Assembly: GCA_009773755.1 (NCBI GenBank)
Contig: WSZJ01000012.1
Coordinates: forward strand, 1 to 54,897
Length of the DNA: 54,897 bases
Direction of reading: 5' to 3'
Source of the DNA: Planctomycetota bacterium
Lineage (GTDB): Bacteria; Planctomycetota; MHYJ01; WSZJ01
Shown here: piece by piece, positions 8,314-15,865 of the stretch
How the letters are laid out: the number at the start of each line of letters is the position of its first letter
Numbering within the stretch: the first letter of the stretch is position 1
Made by a program: the position numbers and the translations under genes
The notes under the pieces: model-generated
What the model saw: only the letters and a program-made list of their open reading frames with translations
Database searches by the model: none
Told to the model about the DNA's origin: nothing

Positions 8314-9389
8314 ACGACCAGCGCAGGAAGGAAATGGCGATCGGGGCATTCGTGATGGTCGGCCTTGGGCTGGTCGCGGCGATGTTCTGGATCCTGGACA
8401 AGGAGGCGTTCAAGCCGAAGTGGAAGATCGCGGCGGAATTCGGCTATGCGGGCGGGATCCGGGAGGGGACGCCGGTGCACATGGCGGGGAAACCGATCGG
8501 CGCGGTGAAGGCCGTGACGTTCAGGGAAGCGGAGCCGCAGCCGGTGGTGGACGTGATCATCGAGATTGAGGACCAGTACTCGATCAAGAAGGACTCCAAG
8601 CTCACGGTGGGGTCGGTCGGGTTGCTCGGCGAGAAAATCCTCGAGTTCTCCCTGGGGACAAAGGCCGCGGGCGAGATAGCGAAGGACGGTTCGGCCTCGA
8701 TCAAAGGGACGGTGCCTCCGGGGCTCGAGGACCTTCAGAAGACGCTCGACTCGGCGATCAACGACGTCAAAGGGACGATCGTGAAGGTGAACACGTTCCT
8801 CGATCACCTGAACGAAGAGGAGTTCCAGAAGAGCCTCAAGGGTGCGATCACGGGGATCGAGGACGTCGCGAAGAAGGCGGGCGACACGATGGTGAAGGTC
8901 GACGGCCTCATCGACAAAGCCGATTCGTTCGTCGTGAAGGCAGACGAGTTCGCGGGGAAAGCGAACACCGCGATGGACGGAGTGAACAAGATCATCACGA
9001 CTGCGGACGAGGTCGTGGCGAAGCTGAACGATCTAGGGACGAAGCTCTCGACGCTCTCGGACGACGTGACGAAGGCCGTGAACGACACCGGGGCGACGGT
9101 GAAGGACCTTTCGGTGTCGCTCCAGGAGAATTCGAAGAAGCTCGACGCGATCCTGACGGACCTGGGCGCCATCGTGAAGGACGCGAAGGACGGCAAAGGG
9201 ACGCTGGGCGAGCTTCTGAAGGACGACACCACGGCCCGCAGGCTGAACGAGGTGCTGGCGTCGCTCAAGGTGGCCTCCGATTCGCTTACGCAGACTTCCG
9301 ACTACCTGCGCGCGAACCCGAGTTCGGTGATCTGGGGGCGCTCGGACGACGACGAGCCGGCGAAGGTCGATTGGCGGGACAGAAAGTAG
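8310..9389 (+). CDS. MCE/MlaD-family lipid-transport protein
   Basis: This 359-aa periplasmic protein is anchored by one N-terminal helix (MAIGAFVMVGLGLVAAMFWI). The MCE domain follows at about residues 35-115, with the typical YAGGIREGTPVHMAGKPIG and VGLLGEKILEFSLG. The remainder, about 240 residues, is a long predicted helical or coiled-coil tract with repeated pseudo-heptads (AGDTMVKVDGLIDKADSF). MCE proteins are substrate-binding parts of lipid ABC importers, with a MlaE-type permease and MlaF-type ATPase. Neither partner is in this window, so this is an orphan by context. Start GTG 8310, coupled to the preceding gene. Confidence 0.85.
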   Translation: MNDQRRKEMAIGAFVMVGLGLVAAMFWILDKEAFKPKWKIAAEFGYAGGIREGTPVHMAGKPIGAVKAVTFREAEPQPVVDVIIEIEDQYSIKKDSKLTVGSVGLLGEKILEFSLGTKAAGEIAKDGSASIKGTVPPGLEDLQKTLDSAINDVKGTIVKVNTFLDHLNEEEFQKSLKGAITGIEDVAKKAGDTMVKVDGLIDKADSFVVKADEFAGKANTAMDGVNKIITTADEVVAKLNDLGTKLSTLSDDVTKAVNDTGATVKDLSVSLQENSKKLDAILTDLGAIVKDAKDGKGTLGELLKDDTTARRLNEVLASLKVASDSLTQTSDYLRANPSSVIWGRSDDDEPAKVDWRDRK

Positions 9390-9487
9390 GCAGGAGGTTG
9401 TCGGTAGTGGGTAGAAGGCAAAAGGCAGCGGAGAGGCGCCAGTCAGGTCGCAGCTCAGGACGCCCGGTTGCCGATAACACACTCAAC

Positions 9488-10384
9488 ATGCGCGTCAAAT
9501 TCTGGGGTGTCCGCGGTTCCATCCCCGTCCCGGGGCCCGATACCGTCGTGTACGGCGGAAACACCACGTGCATCGAGGTCAGCGCGGGCGAGACGAACAT
9601 GATTCTCGACTGCGGCACCGGAATTCGCGAGCTGGGAAATTACTATTCCAAGCTTGGCAAGGCCGTGAAGGTCCACATTTTTCTCAGTCACTCTCACTGG
9701 GACCACATCCAGGGGTTCCCCTTCTTCACGCCCATCTACCGCTACGGCAACGTCATCAACATCTACGGCCCCGCCCATCCCGACCGCACCATCAAGGACC
9801 TCCTCGAGCTCCAGATGGACGGCGCCTACTTTCCCGCCCGCTACTTCGAACTGGCCGCCAAGATCCACCACCACAACATCCGCGAGGAAATCGTCGAGAT
9901 CGACGACGTCACCGTCCAGAGCCGCTTCATGAATCATCCCATCTACACCCTCGGCTACCGCATCCAGCACGACGGCCGCATCGTCGTCTACACCAGCGAC
10001 AACGAGCCCTACACGGCGTTCATGTACGACCACCTGAAGGAGCTGGGCGACGCCGTCCCCGCCGGCGAGATGGAAGAGTTCCTCGCCCAGTGCAACCGTC
10101 GCATGGTCGATTTCGTCGCCGACGCCGACGTCGTCATCGCCGACGCGATGTACCGCCCCGACGAGTACCCGCGCTACCGCGGCTGGGGCCACTCCTCCGT
10201 CGAGCACGCGATGGACCTCGCGATCAAGGGGAACGCGAAAAAGCTCATCGTCTGGCACCACGACCCGAACCGGACGGACGCCGAGCTCGACAAGATGATC
10301 ATCGACGCCCAGGCCGTCGCGAAGTCGCGCGGGTCGAAGCTGGAGGTTGTCGGGGCGAAGGAAAAGGACGTGCTGGAGGTTTGA
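9488..10384 (+). CDS. MBL-fold metal-dependent hydrolase
   Basis: This 298-aa cytoplasmic enzyme begins MRVKFWGVRGSIPVPGP, typical of the phosphodiesterase-like branch of metallo-beta-lactamase-fold proteins (the group containing class II cyclic-nucleotide phosphodiesterase and RNase Z relatives). The metal motif is SHSHWDHIQG (HxHxDH). Further ligands are likely in VVYTSDNEP, VVIADAMY, RGWGHSSVEHA and IVWHHDP. ATG 9488 is chosen because the domain starts there; an upstream in-frame ATG would add an Arg-rich tail overlapping the MCE gene and spacer repeat DNA. The substrate is unknown. Confidence 0.85.
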   Translation: MRVKFWGVRGSIPVPGPDTVVYGGNTTCIEVSAGETNMILDCGTGIRELGNYYSKLGKAVKVHIFLSHSHWDHIQGFPFFTPIYRYGNVINIYGPAHPDRTIKDLLELQMDGAYFPARYFELAAKIHHHNIREEIVEIDDVTVQSRFMNHPIYTLGYRIQHDGRIVVYTSDNEPYTAFMYDHLKELGDAVPAGEMEEFLAQCNRRMVDFVADADVVIADAMYRPDEYPRYRGWGHSSVEHAMDLAIKGNAKKLIVWHHDPNRTDAELDKMIIDAQAVAKSRGSKLEVVGAKEKDVLEV

Positions 10385-10407
10385 CGGCCCGGGCGGGGAA
10401 AGTCAAA

Positions 10408-10502
10408 CCACAGAGAGCGCAGAGAAAAACAACTCCCGAAAATTTGAGAATCAATTCCTCGTTCTCTGAGTCCTCTGTCGTGCTTCTCTGTGCGCTCTGC
10501 GG
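10408..10502. repeat. Imperfect inverted repeat of the CCACAGAG type
   Basis: The arms at 10408-10426 and 10484-10502 (CCACAGAGAGCGCAGAGAA and the complement of TTCTCTGTGCGCTCTGCGG) match at 16 of 19 positions. They flank an A+T-richer 57-base centre. The element fills the spacer between the convergent MBL and HEAT genes. Similar CACAGAG-rich inverted spacers occur in many environmental genomes (general knowledge, not checked here). Confidence 0.7.
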
Positions 10503-10513
10503 CTAAGACCGCC

Positions 10514-11608
10514 TTACCGGGACTTCCTCCCACCCGAGCTCTTCTTCTTCTGCGCGCGCACCGGCCTCAAGAGCTTCTTCTCCCACCACTTCCCGTCGCG
10601 CGAAGGCTCGTACTCCAGCCCCGTGAGCGGCCCCAGACCGAAATTCCCCAGGTTGTAGATGCGGCTCGGCGACGGATCCGCCTTCATCGCTTCGACCATC
10701 GCGGGAATGGCCCGCGCGTCTCCGATTTCCGCGAGGGACTCGGCCGCGGCGAGGAAAACATCCTCGTCCGAGTCTGCGACCCACGGAAGGAGGTGCTCGA
10801 CGGCCCACGATGCGCCCTTGCGGCCGAGCGCCCGGAGTGCCGCCGCGCGAAGCGATGGACGGCCGCGGACGATCGCGAGGACGTTGGCGCGCTGAAAGGC
10901 CTCGCTGACCGGATACTCGCGCAAGTGCTTGAGCGCCGATTTCGCCACCGCTTCGTTGTGCGAACCCAGCCACGCCGAGAGGCGCGGCTCGACTTCATCC
11001 GCGGCACGGGGGAAGCGGTGGAGGACGCGGAGCGCGTTTTCAGCCGCCTCCGGGGGGCCCGAGGCGACCCAGTCCTCGAGAAGCGGAATGATGCCTGCGT
11101 CCGCGAGCGCGGCGAGACTGCCGGCGCGGACGGCTTCGAAAAGTCCCCGGCTGGCAGTCGCACGATCGGCGAGCGGCGTCTTTCGGAGGCGCGTTACGAA
11201 GGCTGAAGCGTTTTCGCGCAGGACGTCGTCGACCGTTCGCCCGGCGATCGCGGAGCGCCACGCGGCATAGCCCTGCGGGTCGCGGCGGAAATCCCTGAAC
11301 GCGATGCCGGCCACGAACTCGCTCGCCCAGCTCCGCACGCCGGCATCGCGGTCGCCCATCCCGAGATCGAGAACCTCCAGCGCCGCCGGATGCCGGCCGT
11401 GGAACATCGCCTTGAGAAGCTGCTGCCTGTCGGCGGGGTTTGCGAGCGCCGGCCAGGCGCGCCGGAGAGCCGCGGCCAGCGAGGCTGCGTCGAGCGCGCC
11501 CCAGTCTTTCACCACGCGAAGCGCGACATCCGGCTTGCCGGCGATCTTCTTCAGATCCGCGGAGATCCTGGTCGCAATCCCGCCCCGCTGCGGACTCTTC
11601 TCTTTCAT
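10514..11608 (-). CDS. HEAT-repeat protein
   Basis: This 364-aa, probably cytoplasmic protein is made of alpha-helical repeats of 30-40 residues, for example HLLPWVADSDEDVFLAAAE and AIPAMVEAMKADPSP near the C terminus. There is no signal or membrane segment. HEAT arrays usually act as protein-binding scaffolds; no catalytic residues are visible. ATG 11608 has GAGGAAG upstream and overlaps the stop of the alarmone hydrolase gene (ATGA). A longer frame upstream is only a shadow of that gene. The C terminus is a basic tail (KKKSSGGRKSR), which may contact nucleic acid or another polyanion. Confidence 0.8.
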   Translation of the reverse strand: MKEKSPQRGGIATRISADLKKIAGKPDVALRVVKDWGALDAASLAAALRRAWPALANPADRQQLLKAMFHGRHPAALEVLDLGMGDRDAGVRSWASEFVAGIAFRDFRRDPQGYAAWRSAIAGRTVDDVLRENASAFVTRLRKTPLADRATASRGLFEAVRAGSLAALADAGIIPLLEDWVASGPPEAAENALRVLHRFPRAADEVEPRLSAWLGSHNEAVAKSALKHLREYPVSEAFQRANVLAIVRGRPSLRAAALRALGRKGASWAVEHLLPWVADSDEDVFLAAAESLAEIGDARAIPAMVEAMKADPSPSRIYNLGNFGLGPLTGLEYEPSRDGKWWEKKLLRPVRAQKKKSSGGRKSR

Positions 11609-12186
11609 GACTTCCTCTGCCCGAGCGATCCGTCCAGGTCGGAAATGGCGCGCTTCACGCGATCCATCGCATGCGCCCACTCTTCGGGCCAGCCCGGGCT
11701 GAAGAGCTCCACGACGTGGCGCGCCTTGCCGAGCGCCTTTTCCTGCGCCGGCCGATCCAGCCCGGTGACGTCGATCAGGTTGTCGAGCGTGTCGCCGAGT
11801 TTGCAGAGCTTCACCTCGACGCACGATTTCCCCAGGCTTTCGAAGTAGACCCGCTCGCGCTCGTGTTCCTCGACCCGCTTGTCCTTGGACAGCGCGGCGA
11901 CCCATCCCGCAACCTTGCTCCCGAACTCGCGCGCGACGTCGTCCCAGTCGGTCGTCGTGTCCTCGATCGTGTCGTGGAGAAGCGCCGCGGTCAGGATATC
12001 CGGGTCGCTCACCTTGAATTCCTGCGCGAGGATCGTCGAGACGCGCATCGGGTGCGCCACGTACGGCGTCTTCTTGTCCTTCCTCATCTGCCCCTGGTGC
12101 CGCTGCGCCGCGAACGAGATCGCTTTCAGCAGCGGCGTGAGGTTCGTAATCTTCTTCCCCTGGAATTCGTTCATGCGCCGGATCAT
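11605..12186 (-). CDS. Small HD-domain alarmone (ppGpp) hydrolase-like protein
   Basis: This 193-aa protein corresponds to only the hydrolase half of RelA/SpoT proteins, like the small alarmone hydrolases (Mesh1 type). It has HQGQMRKDKKTPYVAHPMRV, the HD pair in AALLHDTIEDT, and CKLGDTLDNL with the distal Asp. Such enzymes remove pyrophosphate from (p)ppGpp using Mn2+, and no synthetase domain is present. ATG 12186 is preferred because GAGGGT precedes it; MNEF at 12174 is the alternative. It is divergent from the Nudix gene across only 17 bases and is followed by a coupled HEAT-repeat protein. Both short enzymes act on nucleotide derivatives. Confidence 0.8.
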   Translation of the reverse strand: MIRRMNEFQGKKITNLTPLLKAISFAAQRHQGQMRKDKKTPYVAHPMRVSTILAQEFKVSDPDILTAALLHDTIEDTTTDWDDVAREFGSKVAGWVAALSKDKRVEEHERERVYFESLGKSCVEVKLCKLGDTLDNLIDVTGLDRPAQEKALGKARHVVELFSPGWPEEWAHAMDRVKRAISDLDGSLGQRKS

Positions 12187-12203
12187 ACCCTCAGGGAACC
12201 CCG

Positions 12204-12734
12204 ATGAAGCGCCGTGACTTCCGACTTCTAGCCTCGAAGACCGTGCGCACCAACCGCGTTTTCCGCGTCGACGACGAGAAATGGCGCGCGCCGGACGGGA
12301 AAACGTTTCGTCGCGACACGATCGTGCATCCCGGCGCCGTGGCAATCCTTCCGATGACGGCGAAGGGGACTTACCTCTTCATCCGGCAGTTCCGCGCGGC
12401 CGCCCGTGGCTGGCTGCTGGAAATCCCGGCGGGAACTCTTGAAGCGGGCGAGTCGCCGCTGGCGTGCGCGCGGCGCGAACTCGTCGAAGAAGTCGGCTTC
12501 GCTGCGAGGAAATGGCGCAAACTCGGTTCGATTTTCGTCGCGCCCGGGTACACGACCGAGGTCATCCACATTTTCCAGGCGCGCGAACTGCTTCCCTGCT
12601 TCGCCGAACAGGACGAGGACGAACACATCGAGACGGTCGAGCTGACGCGGCGCCAGGTCGCGGACGCCGTCAAACGCGGCCGGATCCGCGACGGAAAGTC
12701 GGTCAGCGCCGTGCACCTCGCCGGAATCCGGTGA
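12204..12734 (+). CDS. Nudix hydrolase, ADP-ribose pyrophosphatase type
   Basis: This 176-aa cytoplasmic hydrolase has a full Nudix box (GTLEAGESPLACARRELVEEVGF, spanning about residues 77-99) preceded by the ADPRase-typical IRQFRAAARGWLLEIPAG. It matches the NudF-like group that cleaves ADP-ribose to AMP and ribose 5-phosphate. A conserved PGYTTEVIHIF segment follows the box, as in that group. Start ATG 12204. It ends in front of a complex hairpin that separates it from the convergent caspase gene. The substrate is inferred from family features; related sugar nucleotides are possible. Confidence 0.85.
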   Translation: MKRRDFRLLASKTVRTNRVFRVDDEKWRAPDGKTFRRDTIVHPGAVAILPMTAKGTYLFIRQFRAAARGWLLEIPAGTLEAGESPLACARRELVEEVGFAARKWRKLGSIFVAPGYTTEVIHIFQARELLPCFAEQDEDEHIETVELTRRQVADAVKRGRIRDGKSVSAVHLAGIR

Positions 12735-12753
12735 CCCTGTCCGCGGCCTGATG

Positions 12754-12809
12754 GTGAGTCAGCATTGATTCCGGGGGTCGCGTCCGAAGGGCGCGACTCA
12801 CGGAATCAA
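12754..12809. terminator. Complex inverted repeat between convergent genes, possible terminator
   Basis: TTGATTCCG (12765-12773) pairs with CGGAATCAA (12801-12809), and inside it GTCGCG (12777-12782) pairs with CGCGAC (12792-12797). A competing pair, GTGAGTC (12754-12760) with GACTCAC (12795-12801), would form a pseudoknot-like alternative. There is no T-run. Confidence 0.5.
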
Positions 12810-12822
12810 GCGTGCCGAACCA

Positions 12823-13950
12823 CTATTTCTTCTTCAGCCGCTTCCCCGTCACCCACTCGTCCCACTCGACGCCGAAGCCCTCGTAGTGGATGTATGCGAA
12901 GTCCCCCTCGACCTTCATGACCGTCGCGGGATACCACTTGTGCTTCCACTCGACCTGCACCTTGTCGCCCCCGGTCGCGCTGATCCCTTGCGGCTTGCGA
13001 ATGCGCTTCGCCGGAACCCACTCGTCGTCCGAGTCCTTGAAGCCGAAGTAGTGGACCTTCCACTCCCCTTCGCGCCCGTCGATCACCTGGGAGCGAAACC
13101 ACTCTCCCTTCCATTCGACTTCGCAGTACTCGTGAAACTTCCAGGGTCCCGGGAGATCCTTCGGCTTCTTCGCCGCGTCGACGGAAGCGAGGACGAAGCC
13201 GGAATCGAAGGAGGTCGTTGAAGCGCCACGGGTGAGCTGCCCTTCCTTGAAGCGCATTTCGCCGGCGACGAAAGCGTCGGCTTCCTTGAGCGTGATGGAG
13301 CCGTCCCCCGACGTATCGGCCGCGCCGTCGCCGCCGAAGATCGCGACGAGGGAGGCGGTAAACGTCCACTCGGCGGTCGAAATATTGGAAGCGGTCGCGG
13401 AGGTGAGGCATGCCGCGGACGCCGTCGCCTTGTCGAAGTCGCGCACGACCTTCGCGAGCCCGCCGGAATAGCAGCAGTCCGCAAAGAGCATCACGCGCGA
13501 GCCCTTGAAGTTCTTCGAGATGATCCGCGTCACGTCCGCGGTCGCGACGCAGGTCGCCTTCTTCTTCGCCGTGTCCGCGTCGTAGTTCGCGAGGTAGATC
13601 TCTCCGCCGTCGTCCTGCATCCCGTGGCCCGCGAAATAAAAAATCAGCGTGCTCCCCTCCGCGGCCATCCCGCACACCTCGCGCAGCTTCTCCTGGATCC
13701 CCTTCTGCGTCGCCGCCTTGTCCTCCAGGAACACGATGTGATCCGCCGGCACCCCCGCCTTCTTCATAGTCGCTTCCAGCGCCCGGTCCTGCCGGTTTTC
13801 CTTCGGGAACGGCGACAGGTTCTTGTCCTGCCACTCGAGCACGCCTGCCATGAGGGCGTACGTTTTCTCCGGTTCCCACTTGCCGGGGTCGGCGAGCGCG
13901 AGGCCGGCCATCGACAGCACGAGCGCGGAGATGACGTGCGTGCGAATCAT
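12823..13950 (-). CDS. Secreted caspase-like peptidase (C14) with EF-hand-like loop and two Tudor-like repeats
   Basis: This 375-aa exported protein has a signal peptide (to about residue 20) and a caspase/metacaspase p20-like domain (27-200). The catalytic His is His109 (FYFAGHGMQ) and the Cys is probably Cys160 (ADCCYSGGL). Residues 212-223 (DTSGDGSITLKE) match an EF-hand/dockerin calcium loop inside the second half of the peptidase. Two similar C-terminal modules follow at 274-318 and 328-373. Each has the pattern EW-W-Y/S-(P)A/QV-..-VHYxGF-DEWV, like Tudor-knot or chromo-barrel folds. Caspases cleave after basic or acidic residues; specificity is not predictable here. ATG 13950 has AAGGAG upstream. 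Confidence 0.85.
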   Translation of the reverse strand: MIRTHVISALVLSMAGLALADPGKWEPEKTYALMAGVLEWQDKNLSPFPKENRQDRALEATMKKAGVPADHIVFLEDKAATQKGIQEKLREVCGMAAEGSTLIFYFAGHGMQDDGGEIYLANYDADTAKKKATCVATADVTRIISKNFKGSRVMLFADCCYSGGLAKVVRDFDKATASAACLTSATASNISTAEWTFTASLVAIFGGDGAADTSGDGSITLKEADAFVAGEMRFKEGQLTRGASTTSFDSGFVLASVDAAKKPKDLPGPWKFHEYCEVEWKGEWFRSQVIDGREGEWKVHYFGFKDSDDEWVPAKRIRKPQGISATGGDKVQVEWKHKWYPATVMKVEGDFAYIHYEGFGVEWDEWVTGKRLKKK

Positions 13951-14028
13951 GGCTTCTCCTTCAAGTACGGGGAACCGGTCTCGAATGGCGGTTGCGCCGG
14001 GCGCGAGGCCCGGTAGGATAGCCGCTTC

Positions 14029-15027
14029 ATGTCGATCCTAGCCAAATCTCCTCAAGCCGCCGGCGTCTCGGCGCCGGTTCTGCCCCGGAACCCCGGCATT
14101 CCTCTCGACCTGCGCGACGTCGCGAAGATCCGCGTGAACCGCAGCGCCGTCGAGCGGCGCGCGGCGACGCTCGGGACGCGCCGCACGGTGAAGAAGGACT
14201 GGCAGGCCGCGTGGCTCGTGCAGGCGGTGCGGCTGATCGACCTGACGTCGCTTGCAGGGGACGACACGCCTGCGAACGTGAAGCGGCTCTGCGCGAAGGC
14301 GCGGCAACCGGTGCGCGGCGATCTGCTGGAGTCGATGGGGCTGGCGGAGCGCAGGATCACGACCGGCGCGGTCTGCGTGTACCACAATCTCGTCGCCACG
14401 GCGGTTGAGGCGCTGCGGGGAAGCGGCATTCCGGTCGCGGCCGTATCGACGGGATTCCCGGCGGCGCAGACGCCGATGGACTTGAAGCTCGAGGAGATCC
14501 GGCGGAGCGTGATCGCAGGGGCGGAGGAGATCGACATCGTGATCTCGCGCGGCCCGGTGCTGGGGGAGGACTGGAGAGCGCTCTATGACGAGGTGAAGGC
14601 GTTCCGCGAAGCCTGCGGCGCGGCGCACATGAAGGCGATCCTCGCGGTCGGCGAGCTCGGAAACCTGCGTCACGTCGCACAGGCGTCGCACGTCGCGATG
14701 CAAGCCGGGGCGGACTTCATCAAGACATCGACGGGCAAAGAATCCGTGAACGCCACGCTCGCCAACGGGCTCGTCATGGTCCGCGCGATCCGCGAATACC
14801 GCGAGCAGACCGGCCACCAGGTCGGCTTCAAGCCCGCCGGCGGGATCCGCGCCGCGAAGCAGGCGCTGGAATGGATGATCCTGATGAAGGAGGAGCTCGG
14901 GAACGACTGGCTCCAGCCGAATCTCTTCCGCCTCGGCGCCTCCGCCCTCCTGACCGACATTGAGCGCCAGATCTCCCATTTCGTCACCGGCGAGTACGCG
15001 GCGGCCCATCACCTGCCCATGGTTTAA
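14029..15027 (+). CDS. deoC: Deoxyribose-phosphate aldolase (long form)
   Basis: This 332-aa class I aldolase splits 2-deoxyribose 5-phosphate into glyceraldehyde 3-phosphate and acetaldehyde. Visible motifs are IDLTSLAGDDTPANVKRLC, VSTGFPAAQTPMDLKLEEI, the Schiff-base lysine in DFIKTSTGK and a second active-site lysine in GFKPAGGIR. It is longer than the common 220-260-aa DeoC because of an N-terminal extension of about 60 residues. Related genomes often pair this long form with a two-domain aldehyde dehydrogenase (my recollection), and one lies at 17015, three genes downstream, where it could oxidise the acetaldehyde. A second, shorter DeoC is encoded at 37899. Confidence 0.93.
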   Translation: MSILAKSPQAAGVSAPVLPRNPGIPLDLRDVAKIRVNRSAVERRAATLGTRRTVKKDWQAAWLVQAVRLIDLTSLAGDDTPANVKRLCAKARQPVRGDLLESMGLAERRITTGAVCVYHNLVATAVEALRGSGIPVAAVSTGFPAAQTPMDLKLEEIRRSVIAGAEEIDIVISRGPVLGEDWRALYDEVKAFREACGAAHMKAILAVGELGNLRHVAQASHVAMQAGADFIKTSTGKESVNATLANGLVMVRAIREYREQTGHQVGFKPAGGIRAAKQALEWMILMKEELGNDWLQPNLFRLGASALLTDIERQISHFVTGEYAAAHHLPMV

Positions 15028-15050
15028 CCTCCGAAGTTGCCTGCTGTATT

Positions 15051-15080
15051 GGAGTTGGGGTTGGAGCTGGAGTTGGGGTT
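15051..15080 (+). repeat. GGAGTTGGGGTT tandem-like repeat, single arm
   Basis: The stretch of GGAGTTGGGGTT and GGAGCT variants downstream of deoC is the same oligomer family as the inverted repeat at 47555-47635, here present on one strand only. It is followed by a T-run (CGCTTTTTTTC). Confidence 0.55.
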
Positions 15081-15162
15081 CGCTTTTTTTCTTTCCCCAA
15101 AAGCCTTACCCACCCCCCTACCTCTTCTCTGACACGACCCATCGTCAAGAGGAGCCCCCGCC

Positions 15163-15801
15163 ATGCAGGCCTACCCCGTCGCCCCACCCCCGCCCCGCCG
15201 TTCCCGCTTCCCATTCGTCATCGTCGGCTGCCTGGTCGCATTCACCACCCTGTGCGCCCTCGTCGTCATCGCCGCCGGGGCCGCGGCGTTCGCCTTCGTC
15301 ACGGTTGCTTCCGCCCCGCCGCCGCAGGTAAGCGGCGCGCAGACCGCGGACCTCTTCTTCATTCACATGTCCGCCGGCCGCTGGGGAGATGCGTCCCGTC
15401 TCGTCGCGCCGGAGCTGGCGGGAAGCGTCGCCGCGATCGGCGAGGACAACCGCGCTGTGTGGGGCGAGAGCCGCGGCTGCAGCAGTTCGCGGACGAATGC
15501 GGACGTCGACTGGGACGGGTGCGGCCTGAGGCACTACGTGAAATCGACGTTGCAGTACAACGTGAAGGGGACCGACGGCGTGAGCCGCCAGGTTTCCATG
15601 CGCGTGCAGAACGGGTTGATCACGGACCTGTCGGTCGAAGGCAAGCCGCTTCTCGGCGGCCTGATCTACCTGCAGAACGGTTGCACGATCGTTCCCTCGG
15701 TGCGCGCCGTTCAGGCGCCGGCCGTTGTGACGCCCCCGGTCGAGGACAAGAACCCGCCGGAGAGCGAAGCGCCGAAGGCGCCGAAGAAGAAGACGAAGTA
15801 G
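15163..15801 (+). CDS. Membrane-anchored protein of unknown function
   Basis: This 212-aa protein starts with a Pro-rich cytoplasmic tail (MQAYPVAPPPPRRSRF) and then one strong membrane helix (about residues 17-50). An exported domain follows, from QTADLFFIHMSAGRWGDASR. That domain resembles small NTF2/DUF4878-like folds, with a Cys pair (GCSSS and WDGCG) that could form a disulfide. The C terminus is a Pro/Lys-rich tail (KAPKKKTK). AGAGGAG lies nine bases before ATG 15163. It sits between deoC and the aldehyde dehydrogenase but looks unrelated to their pathway. Confidence 0.75.
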   Translation: MQAYPVAPPPPRRSRFPFVIVGCLVAFTTLCALVVIAAGAAAFAFVTVASAPPPQVSGAQTADLFFIHMSAGRWGDASRLVAPELAGSVAAIGEDNRAVWGESRGCSSSRTNADVDWDGCGLRHYVKSTLQYNVKGTDGVSRQVSMRVQNGLITDLSVEGKPLLGGLIYLQNGCTIVPSVRAVQAPAVVTPPVEDKNPPESEAPKAPKKKTK

Positions 15802-15815
15802 CGGCTTCAACGAAA

Positions 15816-15846
15816 ACGGGCCCGGGAGAGATCCTCCCGGGCCCGT
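15816..15846. terminator. 13-bp GC hairpin between convergent genes
   Basis: The arms ACGGGCCCGGGAG (15816-15828) and CTCCCGGGCCCGT (15834-15846) pair perfectly around a 5-base loop. The plus strand continues with GCTGTTTCC. It can serve both converging genes. Confidence 0.8.
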
Positions 15847-15865
15847 GCTGTTTCCGCTCGAAGCG

